DNA from: DAOTZS01 sp034434335
GTDB lineage: Bacteria > Chloroflexota > Anaerolineae > CG2-30-64-16
Length of the DNA stretch: 17,956 nt
Direction of reading: 5' to 3'
NCBI GenBank assembly: GCA_034434335.1
Contig: DAOTZS010000189.1
Location: forward strand, 1-17,956
Both the position numbers and the translations under genes were made by a program. Every line of letters begins with the position of its first letter. Within the stretch, counting starts at the first letter, position 1. Below the pieces are notes generated by a model, which saw nothing but the letters and a program-made list of their open reading frames with translations, did not search any database and was not told the origin of the DNA. Below, piece after piece: positions 1 through 8,124 of the stretch.

Positions 1-622
1 CGAAGTAGTGGGTGTAGAGCATAGCGGTCGCGGCCAGGACAAAGCCGGCCCACCAGTGCCGGGCTTTCCTGCCATCCGCCGTGTGCACAGCCTGCAGGAG
101 CGCGTATCCAGCCGTGCAGGCCAGCGCAGTCAGTTGCGTGTACATGCGTGCTTCTTGTGAGTAGTACACGTAGAGGGGCGAGAGCGCGGTTAGCAACGCA
201 GCCAGCAGCGCGGCAACCTGGCCCTCAGGCCCGTTGCCGAAGAGCCGACGGGCCAGCACCCAGGCCAGCGCGGTTGTGAGCACGCCCCAGAAGGCGGAGG
301 GAAAGCGCAGCAACCACTCGCCCCTGCCCACCGGCACATCCGGAGCAGCATAGGGGCCTTGTACGCGGAGGAGGCGAACCCACCCCGCCACCAGGTAGTA
401 GTACAGGGGAGGCTGGATATCTGCCGCGGTCCAGCGCGTCAGCTCTGGGAGGCTCTGGCTGGCCATGTGGGCCGTGACGGCTTCATCGTACCACAGGCTC
501 TGCGCGGCCAGGCGATGGAGGCGCAGGCCAGCAGCCAGCAGCAAGATGCAGAAGAGCGGTAGAGCAGCACGGCCGACGTGGCGCCTGTGTGTGCCCTGGC
601 CACACATCTCAAGTTCGTCCAT
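1..622 (-). CDS. Membrane glycosyltransferase, GT39/ArnT-like (partial, 3' end beyond window)
   Basis: The first 207 codons are present; the gene continues past the left edge. The family moves sugars from polyprenyl-phosphate carriers onto acceptors outside the cytoplasmic membrane. Visible hallmarks are a first membrane helix (about residues 19-35), then the acidic pair in LWYDEA (D46, E47) at the start of the first outer loop, QPPLYYYL (70-77), RFPSAFWG (106-113), and SPLYVYYSQEARMYT (148-162), followed by further hydrophobic helices. These are the conserved landmarks of dolichyl-phosphate-mannose transferase-like proteins. The ATG at 622 is the first in-frame start after a stop at 629-631; its ribosome binding site is weak (GAGAA). 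It lies 26 bases after the DUF2079 gene on the same strand, so co-transcription is likely. Acceptor and sugar cannot be told from this fragment. Confidence 0.85.
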   Translation of the reverse strand, partial: MDELEMCGQGTHRRHVGRAALPLFCILLLAAGLRLHRLAAQSLWYDEAVTAHMASQSLPELTRWTAADIQPPLYYYLVAGWVRLLRVQGPYAAPDVPVGRGEWLLRFPSAFWGVLTTALAWVLARRLFGNGPEGQVAALLAALLTALSPLYVYYSQEARMYTQLTALACTAGYALLQAVHTADGRKARHWWAGFVLAATAMLYTHYF

Positions 623-648
623 GTGTTCTCAGAATAGTTACCAACATT

Positions 649-3267
649 CTACCACACCTGAGCTGCAGGGGGTGGCTCCTGCGAGGCACAACTTGCAGCC
701 GCAAAAAGACAAGGGATGTCGGGCGCTGGAACCGCGGACTTATCCACCATCACCTGAGCCAAGACGAATTCGTTGCCCAACGCGTTCCCCTCGGGGCCAG
801 GCACGGTCAGCCGCTCCCCGGTTTGCCAGTCATACCACCCAACCACAAGCTGGTATCCTGCCTGGGCCGGAGGCGGCTCGGCCGGCAGGCGCAGGGTGTG
901 GGCATCCCAGGTCGCGAAGGGGGTAGCTGGCCCGGCATGCCATGTGGAAGTTGGCCGGGGGGCGAACCAGGTCGGGGTGGCATCTCCGTTGGCCACCAGA
1001 TGACCGTCGGGGTCGCGCAGGTGGAGGAAGACGGTATAGTCGCGATCGGCTGGGCCGGGGGCCTGCCAGCGCAGCAGTACCGGGAACTCCTGGCCCGGGG
1101 CAATGCGCGCTGGCGCGGCAAAGGCGGTCAACTGCACAGACCATGCCGTGTTGGCGAAGGTCACGTTGAGGGGTGTAGAGCGGGCCGGCCCGCTCAAGGG
1201 CTCCAACCGGCCCGCTCGACGAGTCCAGGCCGGCAGATAGAGCCGGCCGTCAACCTCGATCCGGCTCGCTGTCTCATCCGGGGGTAGTTGTGGGGTCAGT
1301 AGCCGGCCTTCCGTCGCCACCGCCAGGCTCGGGGCCCAGGTCAGGGGCAGATACCAGGGGATGCTCTCCGTCACCACCTTTTCGCCCGCCGCCCAGCGAG
1401 CAGGCGGATACCACAGCAAAGCTGGCATGGGGCGGATGGCCGTATCGTCCACCACCTGGCCGGCGGGGGTGACCACCTGGAAGGAGATGGCTGTGTCCGC
1501 AGGGAGGGGCCCTTCTGCCTGCCAGTAGAAGCGAAAACGGGTGAGGCGCCACCTGGGGTCATCCACCAGGTCGTAGCCCAACAACCTGATCTGGCTGCCG
1601 AACCGGATGTCGAGGGGATAGGTCGGCGCGCGCGCCCCGGCGCGCGCGAAATCGTAGAAGGCATCAGGCAGCTCTGGCATGCCGGCTGATGGGGCTTGCC
1701 CCCGCGCCAGCAAGATGTATCCATCGGCTGCATCCACCAGCCGGAACTCGCCAGAGGTCATCAGCCTGAGCAGGGTGCTGTGTACATCGTTGGGATGCAT
1801 ATCGGTGACCCCCGCCACGTCTACCAGCACATAATCCGCGTCGGCCACGATGGGGAAGGTGTAGATCACCCGGCGGTGGGCCAGATGAGGGTGAAGGGGT
1901 GGGGTGGTGGACAGGGCTGCCTCGGGCGGTATCTGTGCCGCAAAGCGGGCCAGAAGGCGATGATGTGCGGTGACCTCGGGCCAGACGAAGTCGCGGGCCA
2001 GGGGTGTCCAGCCGTGGCCGGCGTGGTAGCCCAGGGACCAGGCCAGCAGCCAGATGGGGATCAGGACGGCGGCAAATTGTTTCCCCCTCGCCGACAGCCG
2101 ACCAGCCAGCGACGATAGGCGCCGCGCGCCATATGCGGCCGCAACGATCAGGGCAGGGGCCAAAGGTGCCGAGTAGTGCTGCGCGCCGGAGAACTGGCCG
2201 GGATAGTTGCTGAAGGTGTTGGCCACCAGGACCGGCAGGCCCAGCAGCAGGTACTCCGGCGCCAGGAGTGCCAGCCAGCCCACCGGAGCCAGCAGGCCCT
2301 TGAGATACTCCAGCCTGGCCAGCTCCCTCAACATGGCCACCGCGCCCTTCAGCAGCCCAAACAGCCCCCCTTCCAGTCCGGTGTAGCGGGCCTCCAGATA
2401 GACGGGCCCTTCGCTCCCATAGAAGCTGCGGGCAATCGGCCCTACGATGAGGAACATGGCCACATAGAGCCAGAACAGGCTTAACCCCATCAGCACCAGG
2501 CCATGCCGCAGCCGGGGTGTGAAGAGGTGCCTGGGCGGCGAGCCGGGGCCCGCTGACCTGTGCCTTCGCACCAGCGCGAGTATCTCGTCCAGGGCCAGGT
2601 AGAGCCCCAACATGAAGGTCAGGGACGGCAGGTTTTCCTTCACCAGCATGGCGACGAGCGCCCAGGCCCACATGAGCCGATAGCGGCGCTGTACGGAGTA
2701 GTGAAACGCGCAAAGCAGCGGGGCCACGATCAGGGGGTCGGCGTGGAAGTCGGCCAGATTGGCGGCCTGCAAGGCCGGGAACATCAAGTAAGCCAGGGCA
2801 AAGGCCAGGGCAGCCCAGGCCGTGAAGGGCTCGGCTGCGCCTGGGGCCCCGCCCTGGCTGCACCCTGGCCGCCGCGCCAGGGCGTCCCGGGCGATCCAAT
2901 AGGCCGGCACAGCCCCCAACGCCAGTGCCACCGACTGGACGACCAGCAGCATGGCCGCATCGTCCCACAGGTAGTAGAGCAGGGAGATGGGGATGAGGAT
3001 CGGCTCCAGGTGGTCGGTCATCCGGGGCACCTGGCGGTCGTGCAGCGTGCGCTCCATGAAGCGGCCGTGGGCTGTGTTCCACAGGGGCTGGTCAAAGTAA
3101 GAGAGGTCGGCGGCGTAGGTGTGGAAGGAGGCGTGACGTTGCAGGCTGCAGGCAGAGAAAAAGGCGGCGTAGGCGACGACCAACAACCAGAGCAGGTATC
3201 TCGGCAGGGAGGCGAGCTGGCGCTTACCCAGGAGGCCTGGACGGAAACGCGTCTGTTGCGCTGTCAC
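649..3267 (-). CDS. DUF2079 polytopic membrane protein with exported C-terminal beta domains
   Basis: An 872-residue protein. Residues about 25-415 hold a dozen or so hydrophobic helices with the DUF2079 pattern: an outer loop reading TYAADLSYFDQPLWNTAHG, then DHLEPILIPISLLYY. DUF2079 belongs to the broader GT-C membrane glycosyltransferase-like fold, but no member's substrate is known to me. Residues about 420-872 are soluble and probably outside the membrane. They hold two beta-sandwich-like units with similar wording: IRLLGYDLVDD followed by RFYWQAEG (about 555-660), and TVFLHLRDPDGHLVANGD with YQLVVGWYDWQTGERL (about 700-840). Such tails are common in Chloroflexota membrane glycosyltransferases. 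The start is GTG at 3267 with an AAAGAG-like ribosome site. It sits 72 bases after the ATPase gene and 26 before the GT39 gene, suggesting a shared role in surface glycan or glycoprotein assembly (inference). Confidence 0.85.
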   Translation of the reverse strand: MTAQQTRFRPGLLGKRQLASLPRYLLWLLVVAYAAFFSACSLQRHASFHTYAADLSYFDQPLWNTAHGRFMERTLHDRQVPRMTDHLEPILIPISLLYYLWDDAAMLLVVQSVALALGAVPAYWIARDALARRPGCSQGGAPGAAEPFTAWAALAFALAYLMFPALQAANLADFHADPLIVAPLLCAFHYSVQRRYRLMWAWALVAMLVKENLPSLTFMLGLYLALDEILALVRRHRSAGPGSPPRHLFTPRLRHGLVLMGLSLFWLYVAMFLIVGPIARSFYGSEGPVYLEARYTGLEGGLFGLLKGAVAMLRELARLEYLKGLLAPVGWLALLAPEYLLLGLPVLVANTFSNYPGQFSGAQHYSAPLAPALIVAAAYGARRLSSLAGRLSARGKQFAAVLIPIWLLAWSLGYHAGHGWTPLARDFVWPEVTAHHRLLARFAAQIPPEAALSTTPPLHPHLAHRRVIYTFPIVADADYVLVDVAGVTDMHPNDVHSTLLRLMTSGEFRLVDAADGYILLARGQAPSAGMPELPDAFYDFARAGARAPTYPLDIRFGSQIRLLGYDLVDDPRWRLTRFRFYWQAEGPLPADTAISFQVVTPAGQVVDDTAIRPMPALLWYPPARWAAGEKVVTESIPWYLPLTWAPSLAVATEGRLLTPQLPPDETASRIEVDGRLYLPAWTRRAGRLEPLSGPARSTPLNVTFANTAWSVQLTAFAAPARIAPGQEFPVLLRWQAPGPADRDYTVFLHLRDPDGHLVANGDATPTWFAPRPTSTWHAGPATPFATWDAHTLRLPAEPPPAQAGYQLVVGWYDWQTGERLTVPGPEGNALGNEFVLAQVMVDKSAVPAPDIPCLFAAASCASQEPPPAAQVW

Positions 3268-3339
3268 GGCGAGCTCTTTCGTGCTTTTGGGCGGGAACTC
3301 CGTTCTTGTCGCAGACGATAGTGGTCTGAGCCAGGGTTG

Positions 3340-4644
3340 TTATACCTGCCGGATTTCGTCCAACAGGTGGCGCAGGCGGCGGATATCCGTCTGGACTTCC
3401 TCGATCTCGGTCAACACGTGGGGGGATACTGCCAGGAAGTCGCGGGCGCGGATGGCCTCCAACTCCACCAGGCGTTCACGGCGGGCGTTGAGCCGCGACA
3501 CCAGGAAGTTGAGCTCTTGCGCATGCTGGCGTTCCACTGCCACCCGCGCGGCCTGCTCAGAGGTGGCCGCGGCCGGCGCGGCGCGCAGGGTGGCATCTTC
3601 CGCCGACAACCAGTTCACCAGGAACTGGTTGCCGATGGCCAGCAGCCCTGGCACACCCTGGCTGTGGACACGCCGCAGGTGCCCCAGGCGTTCCAGGTTG
3701 TGCACCCGCTGGTAGAACTCGGCGCGGCTGCCGCCAACTATCTGATGCAGGTCCGATTCCGCGATGATATTGGCCTGATGCACAGCCCAGATGACCTGTC
3801 GGTCGGCCTCGGTAAGGGAGTTGAAGTCGTTACGGAAGAAGCCGGCCAGCAGCGGGTCTACCTCCAGGTCCTCGTCCGTGACCGGCCGCAGCCAGCCTTC
3901 GGGCTGGAAGAGGCGAGAGCAGAGCAGTTGGAGAAGGTAGGGATGGTTATTGGTGTAGTCGCAGATGGCCTGGATCACCTCAGGGGCGGCCTGCACCCGT
4001 TCGTCTGCGGGGGCCTGGGCCTGAGTGATCAGGGCGTGGGCGCTGGGGGGGCTCAGGCTGCTCAGCGTCTGGGACATGTCGAAGCCGGTCAGGAAGGGTG
4101 AGGTGGGCCAGTCGTGGCAGATGTCGTGCATCTGATAGATGGCGCGGGTGGAGGTGGCCACCACCCGCAGCCCGGCGCCGGCGGTGAGCTCGCGGTGAAG
4201 GCGCTGCATGGCTTCCGGCTCGGTCCGCGCCAGCTTGATCAGGGCTTCGGTCTCGTCGCAGAGCAGGAAGAGGGTCAGGCCCTTGCGATAGGCTGCGCGG
4301 CGCAGGCTGGCCAGCAGGGTCGGTACATCCTCTTCGTCGAGCAGGCTCAGCGGCAACTCCAGGGCCTCGAAGCGCTCTTTCTGCTCTCCAATGGCATCGC
4401 GCAGGTATTGGCCCAGGCGCGCGAAGGTGTCGCATCCCTGCATGTCCCAGTAGATGGGCAGCCAGTGGGGCTCGCTCTGCGCGAGCAGCTCCAACTGGCG
4501 CAGGAGGGAAGTCTTGCCCATGCGCCGGTTGCCGATAACCCAGTAAGCATGGTCCTCCCCGTGCAGCAGATAGTCGAGCATCTGCCGGCGACCGTAGTGC
4601 CTGTGGCCAGTTACGTAGACACCGGTAACGTAAGGGTTGCGCAT
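3340..4644 (-). CDS. AAA/STAND-type ATPase with winged-helix and coiled-coil tail
   Basis: A 434-residue soluble protein. It opens with NPYVTG, has a Walker A GNRRMGKTS (38-46, K44), a Walker B LFLLCDETEAL (D130, E131), a sensor-like VVATSTRA strand, and NNHPYLLQLLCSRLF (about 232-246), the GxP-like helix typical of the STAND branch of AAA ATPases. Residues about 275-345 resemble a winged helix (LTEADRQVIWAVHQANI, then ESDLHQIVG). The tail (about 365-434) is rich in charged heptads and is probably a coiled coil. The family acts as nucleotide-driven switches or scaffolds. The start ATG at 4644 follows a strong AAAGGTAGGA site. It begins 41 bases after the propeller-ATPase gene and shares its NPY-x-G opening and GxRRxGKTSLL core, so the two products may form a mixed assembly (inference). 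The winged helix could bind DNA or a protein. Confidence 0.85.
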   Translation of the reverse strand: MRNPYVTGVYVTGHRHYGRRQMLDYLLHGEDHAYWVIGNRRMGKTSLLRQLELLAQSEPHWLPIYWDMQGCDTFARLGQYLRDAIGEQKERFEALELPLSLLDEEDVPTLLASLRRAAYRKGLTLFLLCDETEALIKLARTEPEAMQRLHRELTAGAGLRVVATSTRAIYQMHDICHDWPTSPFLTGFDMSQTLSSLSPPSAHALITQAQAPADERVQAAPEVIQAICDYTNNHPYLLQLLCSRLFQPEGWLRPVTDEDLEVDPLLAGFFRNDFNSLTEADRQVIWAVHQANIIAESDLHQIVGGSRAEFYQRVHNLERLGHLRRVHSQGVPGLLAIGNQFLVNWLSAEDATLRAAPAAATSEQAARVAVERQHAQELNFLVSRLNARRERLVELEAIRARDFLAVSPHVLTEIEEVQTDIRRLRHLLDEIRQV

Positions 4645-4685
4645 CGTGGTCCTACCTTTGTGGCCATGCGGCCTCTGGTTAGAGG

Positions 4686-7600
4686 CTAGTCGCCCCGTGT
4701 CCGCTCAAGCAGCTCGTGAGCGGCCTGAACATCGGCCAGGGTGATGCGGAAACGCTTCTCCCCCAGCATGTGGTTGACTGCTTCCAGCGCGTACTGTTGC
4801 AGCCGGTGGGGCCGGCCCTGGGCCTGGGCGATCACAAACTGAATGGCTTCCTCATCCCACTCATAGACACCACGCACCGGCTCCACTAGCAGCTCGCGGG
4901 CCTGGTCATCGGTGAAAGGTTCGAGGGGCACCTCGTTGAAGAGGTTGTACCAGGGACTCTCTATCCGGTCCCACGCTTTGCTGATCTGCACCCCGGCCAC
5001 CACCGCGCCCAGGTTCTCGGCCAGGGAGCTCATAAAGATCCTGCGCAGTTGCTGTTGCAGGATGGAGCTGTAACCGTTGACGACGTCCATCTCGTCCAGC
5101 AACAGGATGATGCGCACGTTGCGTGGGGCAGCCACAGCCTTGAGAGGTTCCAGCAGCGCCTTGAGGTCGGCCATGAAGTGTCTGTCGGTGTACTCGGTGG
5201 CCGGCACCGTGTGGAGGTACAGGTTAGGCACCTCGCCGGCCAGGTAGGCGCGCAAGACCCCCCAGATGGCGTCCATGAGGAGGTAGAAGAACTCGACTTC
5301 GGGCGTCCCCTCCAGGTCTATGGAGACGGGGATGAAGACCCATTCCGGGTCCTCGGCCTTGCGCAGCGCCTCTGCCAGTTGATACAAGAGGCTCGTCTTG
5401 CCGATGCGGCGTTCGCCGTGGATCATGATGCTGTTTTGGTGCAGGGCGTTAAGGATCTTGCTGAGGAGTTCATCGCGGCCGAAGAACATCTCCTCCTGGC
5501 GCACCGGTTCCCCCGAGATGTAGGGGTTGAAGTGGCGTTCGAGGGCTTCGCGGCGCCGGGCTGCCAGTGCCGCCTGGCGTTCCTGCTCGCGGAGATGGGT
5601 GCGCCAGCTTATGCCACCCGCGGTGGCCAGGCCGCCCAGCGCGAGCAGGCCAAAGGCCAACATCGGGTAAAAGGTCTCGGCAGGGATCACCCGCCCGCCA
5701 GGGAGACGCACGACCCGGGGCACGATGATCGTCACCGTCGCCACGGCTGAGTAGTTGAAGGAGGTGTCACGCGCCTGCACCCGCAACAGATAGGAGCCGG
5801 GAGCCAGGCCGCGGTCTCCAAAGGAGATCAGGGCGCTGTCATGCACCTGCGGCTCCCGATCCACCCCCACCAGTTGAGAGAGGTAGATGAGGTGTTCGGG
5901 CCGCGTGGAGAGGTCCCCTCCGACCAGGCGCACGGCCTGCAGGGTATCGCTGGTCAGGCGCACGCTGCCATTGATCGGCCGCAGCAGGTTGACCGTTTCC
6001 ACGCGCACCCAGGGAGCAGTGCGCTCGGGACGATAGCGCACCAGCCCTCCCTTGGTGCCTATCCACAGCTCACCTTCGGCGCCTGGCGCGATGGCCAGCA
6101 CCTCTGGGTTGGGCAACGCATCCCCTGTGTATGATTGCCAGGTGCGCGTGTCAAAGCGGTCCAGGCCGACGCGCGTTCCCACCCACAGGCTGTCGCCGGT
6201 GAATTTGACGGAGAGGATCAGCGGACTGCTCAGGGCGGCATCAATGCGTTGCCACTGCTGATCGCGATATTGCCAGAGCCCATCACCATAGGTGCCAACC
6301 CAGAGGGTGCCATCGGGGCTCTCGGCGATACCGTTGGTCACGATGAGGTTGAAAGGTGTGCCGCCGGGGCCATTCACTGGCTGCCATTCGCCATAGACCA
6401 GGCGCAGCAGGCCATCGCGATCGGTGCCGCACCAGAGGACACCATCGCGCGCGCGGTGTATGGCGTTGACCCGTTTCCCCGCCAACTCGCTCACCGGCTG
6501 AAAACCGTTGGCCTCGTCCCAGCGGCTCAGCCCTCCCTCGCTGGCCAGCCAAAGCCGGCCATTATTGTCCTGCGCAAAGGCATAGACCGGAAAGCGGATG
6601 ATCCCGGCCGGCGCGCCAAAGAAGTGCCACCCGTCGTCGCCCTCTAACCGGTAGCCGACATCGGTGCCGGTGGCCACCCAGACGCGACCCTGGCTGTCTT
6701 CGAAAAGGGTCACCACCCGGTTGTCGGGCAGGCCGTTCTGATCGGTGTAGTGCAGCCAGCGCGTGCCGTCCCACATCGCCAGGCCGTTCTGCTCGGTGCC
6801 CGCCCAAACGCGACCGGCCTTATCGGTCAGCACGCTGTTCACGCGCTGGCCCTGGAGGATCGGGTCGGAGACCAGGGACCAGATGCCGCCTGCGTAGCGA
6901 CTGACCCCCGCGATGGTACCCATCCACAGCGCCCCATCCTGATCTACCGCCATGGCGCGCACATACTGGTGGACCAGGCCCTTGCTGCCGGCGGCAATAT
7001 GGGCAAACGGCGCCTCTGAGGGATAGGGGCCCTGGCTGTAGAAGACCCCTTGATCAGTGCCCACCCATAGCCGGCCATCGCGGTCGGCCACCAGGGCGAA
7101 GACCCGCAGGCTCCGGTCCTCCCCCAGCAGAGGCTGGCGCTGCCAGCTCCCCTCCTGGTAGTACACCAGCCCCTCCTGAGTGCCGGCCCAGATACGGCCG
7201 GCCTGGTCACCCCACAGGGCATAGATGGTGCCGCGCACCAGTGCGCTCTGGTCCAGCAGACGCCACATGCCGGCCGCGTCCCGCTCCCAGACCCCCTGGC
7301 TGGTGGCCCCCACCCATAGCCTGCCCTCCGGCCCCTCTGTAATGGCCCAGATGAGAGTGGGGGGTATGTCTGACACCGCGCGCACGCGGGTGCCGTCGTA
7401 GTAGGCCAGGCCGGCCGTTGTGCCGATCCACAGCGTGCCCTGCCGGTCGAGCCACAGCGCGCGCACATCGTTGCTGGGCAGGCCGTCGGCCTCGGTCCAG
7501 ACCTTGCAGCAGGCGCCGTTTGCCCCTCGGCGGGCCAGTCCCCCAGCTTCGATGGCGAACCAAAGGGTGCCGTCTGCGGCCTGGGCTATCGCCCGTACCC

Positions 7601-7904
7601 GGCCGGCGGGCAGACCATCACGGGGGGTCAGCCACTCCCAACTGCCGTTGTAGTGGCTTGCCCCTCCCTCGCTGCCGAACCATAGCGTCCCATCGCGCGC
7701 CACAAACACAGCCAGCACGTTGTTGGACAACATGCCGTCGCTCACGGTGAAAGTTTGCCACAGATCACCGGCGTTACCCTGAGCCAGGGCATGGCCTGGG
7801 GCCAGGACTAACACCAGTCCCAGCACGACTGCCCAGCCCCGCAGTCTTGCCCTGCGCGGCGGGCGAAGGAGCGACGAAAAATGGCTCATTTCAGGCATGG
7901 ACAT
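4686..7904 (-). CDS. Propeller receptor (Reg_prop x14 + Y_Y_Y) fused to a cytoplasmic AAA/STAND ATPase
   Basis: A 1072-residue single-span membrane protein. Residues 1-41 are a signal peptide ending ALA. Residues about 45-640 hold 14 repeats of the form G-x-LW-x-G-T-x-x-G-L-x-x-Y, spaced about 40-50 residues; 14 fits two seven-bladed propellers as in hybrid two-component receptors. A Y_Y_Y-like beta domain follows (about 672-735, GLAPGSYLLRVQARD). One membrane helix lies at about 746-766, then a basic linker with RRREALERHFNPYISGEP. The cytoplasmic part is an ATPase: FFGRDELL, Walker A GERRIGKTS (830-838, K836), Walker B IILLLDEMDVV (D937, E938), and QGRPHRLQQYA (about 1029-1039). No histidine kinase, receiver or DNA-binding domain is present. 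Known family members sense glycans or small ligands outside the cell and signal through a kinase; here the ATPase appears to replace it (inference). First gene of the minus-strand block. The ATG at 7904 is used, though M3 or M6 are possible. Confidence 0.9.
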   Translation of the reverse strand: MSMPEMSHFSSLLRPPRRARLRGWAVVLGLVLVLAPGHALAQGNAGDLWQTFTVSDGMLSNNVLAVFVARDGTLWFGSEGGASHYNGSWEWLTPRDGLPAGRVRAIAQAADGTLWFAIEAGGLARRGANGACCKVWTEADGLPSNDVRALWLDRQGTLWIGTTAGLAYYDGTRVRAVSDIPPTLIWAITEGPEGRLWVGATSQGVWERDAAGMWRLLDQSALVRGTIYALWGDQAGRIWAGTQEGLVYYQEGSWQRQPLLGEDRSLRVFALVADRDGRLWVGTDQGVFYSQGPYPSEAPFAHIAAGSKGLVHQYVRAMAVDQDGALWMGTIAGVSRYAGGIWSLVSDPILQGQRVNSVLTDKAGRVWAGTEQNGLAMWDGTRWLHYTDQNGLPDNRVVTLFEDSQGRVWVATGTDVGYRLEGDDGWHFFGAPAGIIRFPVYAFAQDNNGRLWLASEGGLSRWDEANGFQPVSELAGKRVNAIHRARDGVLWCGTDRDGLLRLVYGEWQPVNGPGGTPFNLIVTNGIAESPDGTLWVGTYGDGLWQYRDQQWQRIDAALSSPLILSVKFTGDSLWVGTRVGLDRFDTRTWQSYTGDALPNPEVLAIAPGAEGELWIGTKGGLVRYRPERTAPWVRVETVNLLRPINGSVRLTSDTLQAVRLVGGDLSTRPEHLIYLSQLVGVDREPQVHDSALISFGDRGLAPGSYLLRVQARDTSFNYSAVATVTIIVPRVVRLPGGRVIPAETFYPMLAFGLLALGGLATAGGISWRTHLREQERQAALAARRREALERHFNPYISGEPVRQEEMFFGRDELLSKILNALHQNSIMIHGERRIGKTSLLYQLAEALRKAEDPEWVFIPVSIDLEGTPEVEFFYLLMDAIWGVLRAYLAGEVPNLYLHTVPATEYTDRHFMADLKALLEPLKAVAAPRNVRIILLLDEMDVVNGYSSILQQQLRRIFMSSLAENLGAVVAGVQISKAWDRIESPWYNLFNEVPLEPFTDDQARELLVEPVRGVYEWDEEAIQFVIAQAQGRPHRLQQYALEAVNHMLGEKRFRITLADVQAAHELLERTRGD

Positions 7905-7926
7905 TTCCAGGAAAGTATGCTATACT
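7898..7926 (+). promoter_or_regulatory. Sigma70-type promoter with extended -10, upstream of the LysM gene
   Basis: TGGACA (7898-7903) and TATACT (7921-7926) are separated by exactly 17 bases, each one mismatch from consensus, and TGC directly precedes the -10, giving the extended TGn form. Transcription would start near 7933 and leave a leader of about 190 bases before the LysM gene. The -35 box overlaps the first codons of the divergent receptor gene, so polymerase here would physically compete with transcription entering that gene. Confidence 0.65.
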
Positions 7927-8124
7927 GGTCGGCGTCCGACGGGATGGGCGGACGATTCTCCATGGGGGTCTCTGCAATCGTACCTTTGGACCATTGCGCC
8001 GGCGGCCGGAAGAGTATAGAATATATCTGCTGGTTCGCCAGCCAATACCGCGCTCCGTTGACCTTGTCCTACAGGTCATTCAGAGAATCCAGCGCTTGGG
8101 TGGAACAGGGAGGGGTAGGAAGCC
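7905..8124. other. Divergent intergenic region, receptor block / LysM gene
   Basis: These 220 bases separate two outward-pointing genes. Apart from the plus-strand promoter, the most AT-rich patch is AGTATAGAATATATCT (8013-8028), locally unlike the GC-rich surroundings. It contains TATACT on the minus strand (8013-8018), which could be the -10 box of the receptor block, but no convincing -35 box lies at the right distance. The imperfect palindrome AGTATGCTATACT (7914-7926) overlaps the plus-strand -10 box. A strong ribosome site (AGGGAGGGG, then AGGA) lies just before the LysM start codon at 8125. Confidence 0.5.

Noticed and set aside
1664..3082. 472-codon minus-strand frame inside the DUF2079 gene
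   Set aside because: It is an out-of-frame shadow on the same strand; it has no hydrophobic helices and is rich in Arg, Pro and Gly.
2560..3321. 253-codon plus-strand frame
   Set aside because: Antisense to DUF2079 helices, Gln/Gly/His-rich, no ribosome site or domain.
5980..7760. DNA-level tandem repeat or CRISPR-like array
   Set aside because: The periodicity is at the protein level (propeller blades); the DNA units are too divergent and unequal in length.
649..7904. Anti-phage defence island, prompted by the STAND ATPases
   Set aside because: STAND NTPases do occur in defence, but there is no nuclease, protease or other effector here, and the neighbours are glycan-type membrane proteins. 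Not excluded, but not supported.
8013..8028. AT-rich AGTATAGAATATATCT as a promoter -10 for either strand
   Set aside because: Neither strand has a -35-like box at 16-18 bases; TTGGAC (plus) is 23 bases away and TTGGCT (minus) 14 to the TATATT hexamer. Kept only as a remark in the intergenic entry.
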